In this document: positions 60,120 to 64,000 of the stretch, in pieces | Layout of the letters: every line of letters starts with the position of its first letter | Position numbering within the stretch: position 1 is the stretch's first letter | From: Alg239-R122 sp041746135 | GTDB taxonomy: Bacteria > Pseudomonadota > Alphaproteobacteria > Sphingomonadales > Sphingomonadaceae | NCBI GenBank assembly: GCA_041746135.1 | Contig: JBGTHQ010000025.1 | Coordinates: 1-64,000 of the forward strand | Reading direction: 5' to 3' | DNA length: 64,000 bases | Program-made: the position numbers and the translations under genes | Notes under the pieces: model-generated | What the model was told of the DNA's origin: nothing | What the model saw: only the letters and a program-made list of their open reading frames with translations | The model's database searches: none

Positions 60120-60398
60120 ATGATCCGATCAGAGCTTGTCGAAAAACTGGGTCAAGATAATGCCGACATGAAACCGGACGAGATCGAAAAGATCGTGGAC
60201 CTGTTTTTCAACCAAATTACGCAGCGCTTGGCCGAAGGCGGCCGCGTCGAATTGCGCGGCTTCGGTGCGTTTTCGACGCGCGAGCGCGCACCGCGCAAGG
60301 GCCGCAATCCGCGTACCGGCGAATCGGTGAGTGTGCCAGCCAAGCGCGTCCCCTATTTCAAAGCGGGCAAGGAAATGCACGCGCGCCTGAACACCTGA
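60120..60398 (+). CDS. ihfB: Integration host factor beta subunit
   Basis: 92 residues. MIRSELVEKLGQDNADMKPD, VELRGFGAFSTRERAPRKGR, NPRTGESVSVPAKRVPYFKA and GKEMHARLN carry the HU/IHF fold and the beta-arm with the conserved Pro. A bending DNA-binding protein. GAGGAAGG lies upstream of the ATG. Confidence 0.95.
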   Translation: MIRSELVEKLGQDNADMKPDEIEKIVDLFFNQITQRLAEGGRVELRGFGAFSTRERAPRKGRNPRTGESVSVPAKRVPYFKAGKEMHARLNT

Positions 60399-60554
60399 CG
60401 CGACTTTATCGGTTTTTGACGGTGGAGAAATAATCTGCCGTGGATTTTTCTGTCTGCACTTGACCGGCGCGCCGTTTCCTGTTTGACGAAAGCCGCTGAC
60501 GCGATGTCTTGGACGGTCCGGATTCCATAATCCGCCCGTACAGGCAAATCGCAT

Positions 60555-60640
60555 GCGGACGTGGCGAAATGGTAGACGCAGCAGACTTAAAATCTGCTAT
60601 CCAACTGGGTGTGCGGGTTCGAGTCCCGCCGTCCGCACCA
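60555..60640 (+). tRNA. tRNA-Leu (anticodon UAA)
   Basis: An 86-nt tRNA with a long variable arm (class II). The acceptor stem is GCGGACG / CGTCCGC, the anticodon arm CAGACTTAAAATCTG has anticodon TAA, the variable arm contains ATCCAACTGGGT, the T-arm is GCGGGTTCGAGTCCCGC and CCA is encoded. Confidence 0.97.
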
Positions 60641-60765
60641 GCAGTTTCCACTACCTCCCCCCTGATCATGATGATAAATACTACATGCGAAGAAATGTGG
60701 ATTATCTGTTGTCGGGCAAGTCTGCTCGGCCTAAACACTGATAATACGATATGGGGGAAGATATA

Positions 60766-61236
60766 ATGGTGTGGATCGCGCGTTTGCTGGTGCTATTATT
60801 CGGAATATTGTTCATTTCGATCGGCCTCACCGCCCTGCTCAACCCCGACACGATCATGGCCAATTTCAGTCTTGCCAGCATCGGTCCGGAGGGTCAGTTC
60901 GATGAAACCGGGCGCAACACCATCCGCGCGGACATGGGCGCGTTTTTCATCGGCGCCGCCCTTGCCGCTTTTGCAGGATTAATACCCGGTCAAAAACAGT
61001 GGTTGCTGGGTGCCATTGCGCTGTGCGGCATCGCTTTTCTGGGGCGGCTGTTCGGCATTTTCCTCACAGGCCCGACACCGGCGATCATTCAGTTCATGCT
61101 GACCGAAGCGGTCGCACTGGGCATATTGATATTCGCGTATGTGGTGCTCGGCAGAAAAACGGAAACGCAAGCCGCCGCTTCTTCCTATTCCTCCCAAAAC
61201 GGTTCTTCCGTTGAGACCGATTCCGTAATCAAATAG
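60766..61236 (+). CDS. DUF4345-like membrane protein
   Basis: 156 residues from ATG 60766 (GGGGGAAG upstream; earlier ATG 60751 overlaps that site). Four hydrophobic segments (LLVLLFGILFISIGLTALL; MGAFFIGAALAAFAGLI; WLLGAIALCGIAFLGRL; MLTEAVALGILIFAYVVLG), with NTIRADMGAFFIG and FLGRLFGIFLTGP, match DUF4345-type small membrane proteins. Function unknown. Confidence 0.75.
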   Translation: MVWIARLLVLLFGILFISIGLTALLNPDTIMANFSLASIGPEGQFDETGRNTIRADMGAFFIGAALAAFAGLIPGQKQWLLGAIALCGIAFLGRLFGIFLTGPTPAIIQFMLTEAVALGILIFAYVVLGRKTETQAAASSYSSQNGSSVETDSVIK

Positions 61237-61365
61237 CATCGATTTTTTCCTTTGCGGGCTCACTTATCCGAACGCCGGATCGTGCCCGGATCATTCTATA
61301 TTACAGTTTTGTTGCACTTGTTGTCATATTCGTGTAATATAGCTTTAATGATAAGGAGAGACGTG

Positions 61366-61758
61366 ATGAAAAATATCATGAAAACCGCCGCAATAATGCT
61401 GTTATTGTCCAGCGGATCGATTGCCTATGCCCAAAATGGTCCAAGCAATCAGGGCGAAGTCGGCTATAGCGAAGGGGCGCTGGGTTACGACGCCATGGTC
61501 GCCGGTGATTATCGAAAGGCTGCTGTGCAGATCGAGGCAAATGATCGAATTGCGGCTGACGACCCGGCCAGGTTGATCAATCTGGGGCAAGCCTATGCCA
61601 AGATGGGTCGCCACGCAGAAGCCCGCGCCATGCTGGAAACAGCAGCCAACAGCCGCAAGCATTTCGATCTCGTTCTCGCCAATGGTGCCATTATGAACTC
61701 CCGTGATGTGGCGCGCATCGTGCTCGTAAATATGGAGAACCGATTCGCGGCGCGGTAA
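61366..61758 (+). CDS. Exported TPR-like protein
   Basis: 130 residues from ATG 61366 (AAGGAG upstream). A signal peptide (MKTAAIMLLLSSGSIAYAQ) is followed by TPR-like helices: YDAMVAGDYRKAAVQIEAND, ARLINLGQAYAKMGRHAEAR and AMLETAANSRKHFDL. Periplasmic, function unknown. A terminator follows. Confidence 0.8.
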   Translation: MKNIMKTAAIMLLLSSGSIAYAQNGPSNQGEVGYSEGALGYDAMVAGDYRKAAVQIEANDRIAADDPARLINLGQAYAKMGRHAEARAMLETAANSRKHFDLVLANGAIMNSRDVARIVLVNMENRFAAR

Positions 61759-61787
61759 AATTCGCAAATCGATAGTTTCGCCAGATA

Positions 61788-61819
61788 GGCAGTCGGATAT
61801 GTATCCGGCTGCCTTTTTA
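61788..61819 (+). terminator. Intrinsic terminator after the TPR-like gene
   Basis: A 12-bp inverted repeat GGCAGTCGGATA / TATCCGGCTGCC (one wobble) with a tight turn, then TTTTTATTT. Good Rho-independent form, 30 bp after the stop. Confidence 0.85.
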
Positions 61820-62059
61820 TTTGTGCCCGCAACAGTCGCCGAAGACGAAGCCTTAGGCGCGGATCTCCGCCGCTGGTGAATGCCGCGCAATATTACTGTC
61901 AAATATGTGTCTTTATATTGACCCCTAAAGTCCAACATGCCGTCATGTGCAGCCCGTAGTGCCCGCATCACGAGGGCAACGGGGGGCATCATCTCCTTCT
62001 GTGAGAAACAGCTGCGTTGCTTGGCAATTTCAACGGTCAAATACCATCGGAGATATTCC

Positions 62060-63589
62060 ATGACACATACACGTATCCGTTCCATGCTGTTCGCCACCGC
62101 GGCCGCCATCGCCGTCAGCGCCTGCGGCGCAGATGACGTCGCATCGCCGGGCGAGGGCGTTATCGTGCTGCCCGCACCGGCCCCTGCGCCCGCACCTGCT
62201 CCCACTCCCACGCCAACCCCGCCCACCGGCGGTCCTGCCGCCAGCTGTCCCAATGGTACCGCCAATGTCGGCGTTCTGACCCTTGCCAATGGTGGCAGCG
62301 CACGCAATTGCCAGATTTCGGGTGTCATCCAGGGCAGTCTGACCATTCCCAACAATGCCGGCACCGTTTACTCGCTGTCCGGCGCGGTCCAGGTCGGCCA
62401 GGATGCCGGCGCCACCGGTGCCGGTGCATCGCGCAGCGTGTTGACGATCGAGCCGGGCGTCGTCCTGTTCGGTTCCTCGGGCGGGGACTTTTTGCTCGTC
62501 AACCGCGGATCGCAGATCTTCGCCGAAGGTACGGCCAGCAGACCGATTGTCTTTACCTCGCGCCAGAATATGACGACCACCAACAATGTCGACAGTATCG
62601 GTCAATGGGGCGGCATCGTCATTCTGGGCCGTGCGCCAATTTCCAATTGCACGACCGGCGATGTATCCAACCCCGGCGGAACGCGCACGGATTGCGAAGC
62701 GATTGTCGAAGGACCGACCAACGCGGTCTATGGCGGCAATGCGCCCGCCGACAGTTCGGGCCGGATCAGCTATGTTCAGGTTCGCTATCCCGGATTCGAG
62801 GTATCGCCCGGCAACGAATTGAACGGAATCACGCTGGCCGGCGTCGGCAGCGGTACGTTCTTTCAAAATGTGCAGGTGCATAACAGTTCCGACGACGGGA
62901 TCGAATGGTTCGGCGGCCGCGTGAATACCAAGAATGTCGCGCTGACCGGCAATGACGACGATTCGATCGACTCCGACCTGGGCTATAAAGGCTTCAACCA
63001 GTATTATCTGGTGGTCCAGCGCGCCAATGGCGGCGACCATGGTTGGGAAGCCGATTCCAATGGTGACGAGGATGCGCAGCCACGCCAATATTATCGCCTG
63101 TCCAACGCGACCATCGTGTCGCGCAGGATGAGCGCCGCTCTTCTGTTGCGCGGTGGCGGGGACTATGCCCTGTACAACTCGGTCGTCACGGGTCCGCAAA
63201 ACTGCATCGATATCGACAGCCAGACCACGATCCAGACGACCGGACCCGATGAAGCCGGCCCGCCGATATTCCAGTCGGTATTCCTGAGCTGCGCCACCGC
63301 GTTCGAAAATGATGGCAACGTCACCGTCGCGCAAGCTAGCAGTATTTTCAGTGCGGGCACCAACAACGTCGCCAACGGCGTGAGCACTTTGATGATGATG
63401 TTTATCAACGGCGCGAATGAAACGGCCGTTACGCCGTTTGCCGTAAGCGGCGTCAGCAGCTTCTTTGAAAACACGTCCTATATCGGCGCGGTCAAGGATG
63501 CGAACGACGCCCGGTTCAAAGGCTGGACCTGCGGCCTGTATGCTGAGGATCGGGCCTGTACCGATGTACCGGCCATCACCGCCAACTAA
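62060..63589 (+). CDS. Beta-helix-like outer-membrane lipoprotein
   Basis: 509 residues from ATG 62060 (GGAGAT upstream). The lipobox is AVSACG (signal MTHTRIRSMLFATAAAIAVS). A proline/alanine linker (PAPAPAPAPAPTPTPTPP) precedes a beta-helix-like domain rich in short repeats: LTIEPGVVLFGSSGGDFLLV, GQWGGIVILGRAPIS, FFQNVQVHNSSDDGIEWFGG, LTGNDDDSIDSDLGYKG. It is probably a surface lipoprotein. It lies directly upstream of a TonB-dependent receptor gene, suggesting a shared substrate. Confidence 0.82.
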   Translation: MTHTRIRSMLFATAAAIAVSACGADDVASPGEGVIVLPAPAPAPAPAPTPTPTPPTGGPAASCPNGTANVGVLTLANGGSARNCQISGVIQGSLTIPNNAGTVYSLSGAVQVGQDAGATGAGASRSVLTIEPGVVLFGSSGGDFLLVNRGSQIFAEGTASRPIVFTSRQNMTTTNNVDSIGQWGGIVILGRAPISNCTTGDVSNPGGTRTDCEAIVEGPTNAVYGGNAPADSSGRISYVQVRYPGFEVSPGNELNGITLAGVGSGTFFQNVQVHNSSDDGIEWFGGRVNTKNVALTGNDDDSIDSDLGYKGFNQYYLVVQRANGGDHGWEADSNGDEDAQPRQYYRLSNATIVSRRMSAALLLRGGGDYALYNSVVTGPQNCIDIDSQTTIQTTGPDEAGPPIFQSVFLSCATAFENDGNVTVAQASSIFSAGTNNVANGVSTLMMMFINGANETAVTPFAVSGVSSFFENTSYIGAVKDANDARFKGWTCGLYAEDRACTDVPAITAN

Positions 63590-63666
63590 ATCGTAACGAT
63601 CTGTACATCCGGGGCGGCGGCAAAGCGTCGCTGCCCCGGTTCCTATAGGACATCCGGAAAGGATAT

Positions 63667-64000
63667 ATGGCCGTGAGAAAACGCCCTACAACCGCAGCTC
63701 TGCTGCTATTGACATCGGCGCTTGTGACCCCCGCCGCGCTCGCACAGACATCGCCGCCATCTGGCAGCACGCCCACTGGCGATTCGGACGGCAGCGTCGA
63801 TGAGGGTCCGGCCGAGGAGGATCAGGCGCAAACCGAGCGGCGCGAGCAGGAGAATATCGAAATTTCCACGCCCGGCGTCAACAACAGCGAACCTATTGTG
63901 GTGCGCGGCCGGTTCATACCCAATCCCATACGTGCCACCTCCGAAGTCGTTTCGGTGCTGAGTTCGGAAGAAATTGCGCGTACCGCCGACGGCGATATTG
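63667..64000 (+). CDS. TonB-dependent receptor, N-terminal part (truncated by window end)
   Basis: From ATG 63667 (GGAAAGGA upstream) the frame is open to the window edge. It has a signal peptide (RPTTAALLLLTSALVTPAAL, cleaved near AALAQ), a charged spacer, a TonB-box-like EPIVVRGR and the start of the plug domain (NPIRATSEVVSVLSSEEIAR). The rest, including the barrel, is missing. Follows the lipoprotein gene by 77 bp. Confidence 0.85.
   Translation, partial: MAVRKRPTTAALLLLTSALVTPAALAQTSPPSGSTPTGDSDGSVDEGPAEEDQAQTERREQENIEISTPGVNNSEPIVVRGRFIPNPIRATSEVVSVLSSEEIARTADGDI

Overview
The window reads as a contiguous piece of an alphaproteobacterial chromosome, most likely a member of the Sphingomonadales (Sphingopyxis / Sphingorhabdus / Erythrobacter-like). 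This is inferred from gene content: a beta-carotene-type crt cluster, an alphaproteobacterial sulfate-assimilation operon (cobA-DUF2849-cysI-DUF934-cysH), UPF0262, the tRNA-Ala / TIGR02300 / aroA / cmk / rpsA / ihfB block, a TonB-dependent receptor and many DUFs common in sphingomonads. No database search was possible, so names rest on recognised motifs and remembered families.

Layout. 1-6.1 kb: a 5'-truncated helix-turn-helix-like gene, a DJ-1/PfpI protein, small membrane proteins with a K+-channel-like protein, an alpha/beta hydrolase, ung and a regulator-like TPR membrane protein. 6.1-7.4 kb: a low-GC, gene-poor stretch with a small exported protein and an orphan antitoxin-like gene. 7.4-17.3 kb: a possible lipid module (lipoprotein, SDR, DUF1295, PlsC-like acyltransferase, divergent FabH2-like ketosynthase) beside the carotenoid genes (DUF2141, sterol-desaturase-like hydroxylase, crtY, crtI, a LOG-family gene, crtB). 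17.3-26 kb: msrA, galU, sua5, acyl-CoA dehydrogenase, a PQQ-type sugar dehydrogenase and an M13 peptidase. 25.7-28 kb: formaldehyde detoxification (frmA, a VOC protein, fghA). 29-33.4 kb: the sulfate/siroheme operon, with a RidA paralogue inserted.

33.4-38.3 kb looks acquired or rearranged. It holds an IS21-end-like repeat cluster, a TetR-regulated SDR/cupin pair with two operator palindromes, and a broken copy of the ecsC-like 3' end that is repeated intact 1.5 kb away. 38.4-44.9 kb is mostly housekeeping: methyltransferase, dnaB, UPF0262, a GH25-like protein, cdd, dcd, DoxX and a saccharopine-dehydrogenase-like protein. 44.9-50.9 kb is the most system-like locus: a CHASE2-EAL phosphodiesterase and a FecR-domain protein with a long Lys/Asp repeat, divergent from a ShlB/FhaC outer-membrane transporter. 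No classical TpsA exoprotein is visible there. 50.9-55 kb holds acs, a DUF421 protein and a LuxR-HTH membrane regulator with two small unknowns.

55-61.8 kb is the conserved block of tRNA-Ala, TIGR02300, aroA, cmk, rpsA, ihfB and tRNA-Leu. A degenerate duplicate of the tRNA-Ala 3' half lies beside the real gene. The window closes with a beta-helix-like lipoprotein and the first part of a TonB-dependent receptor.
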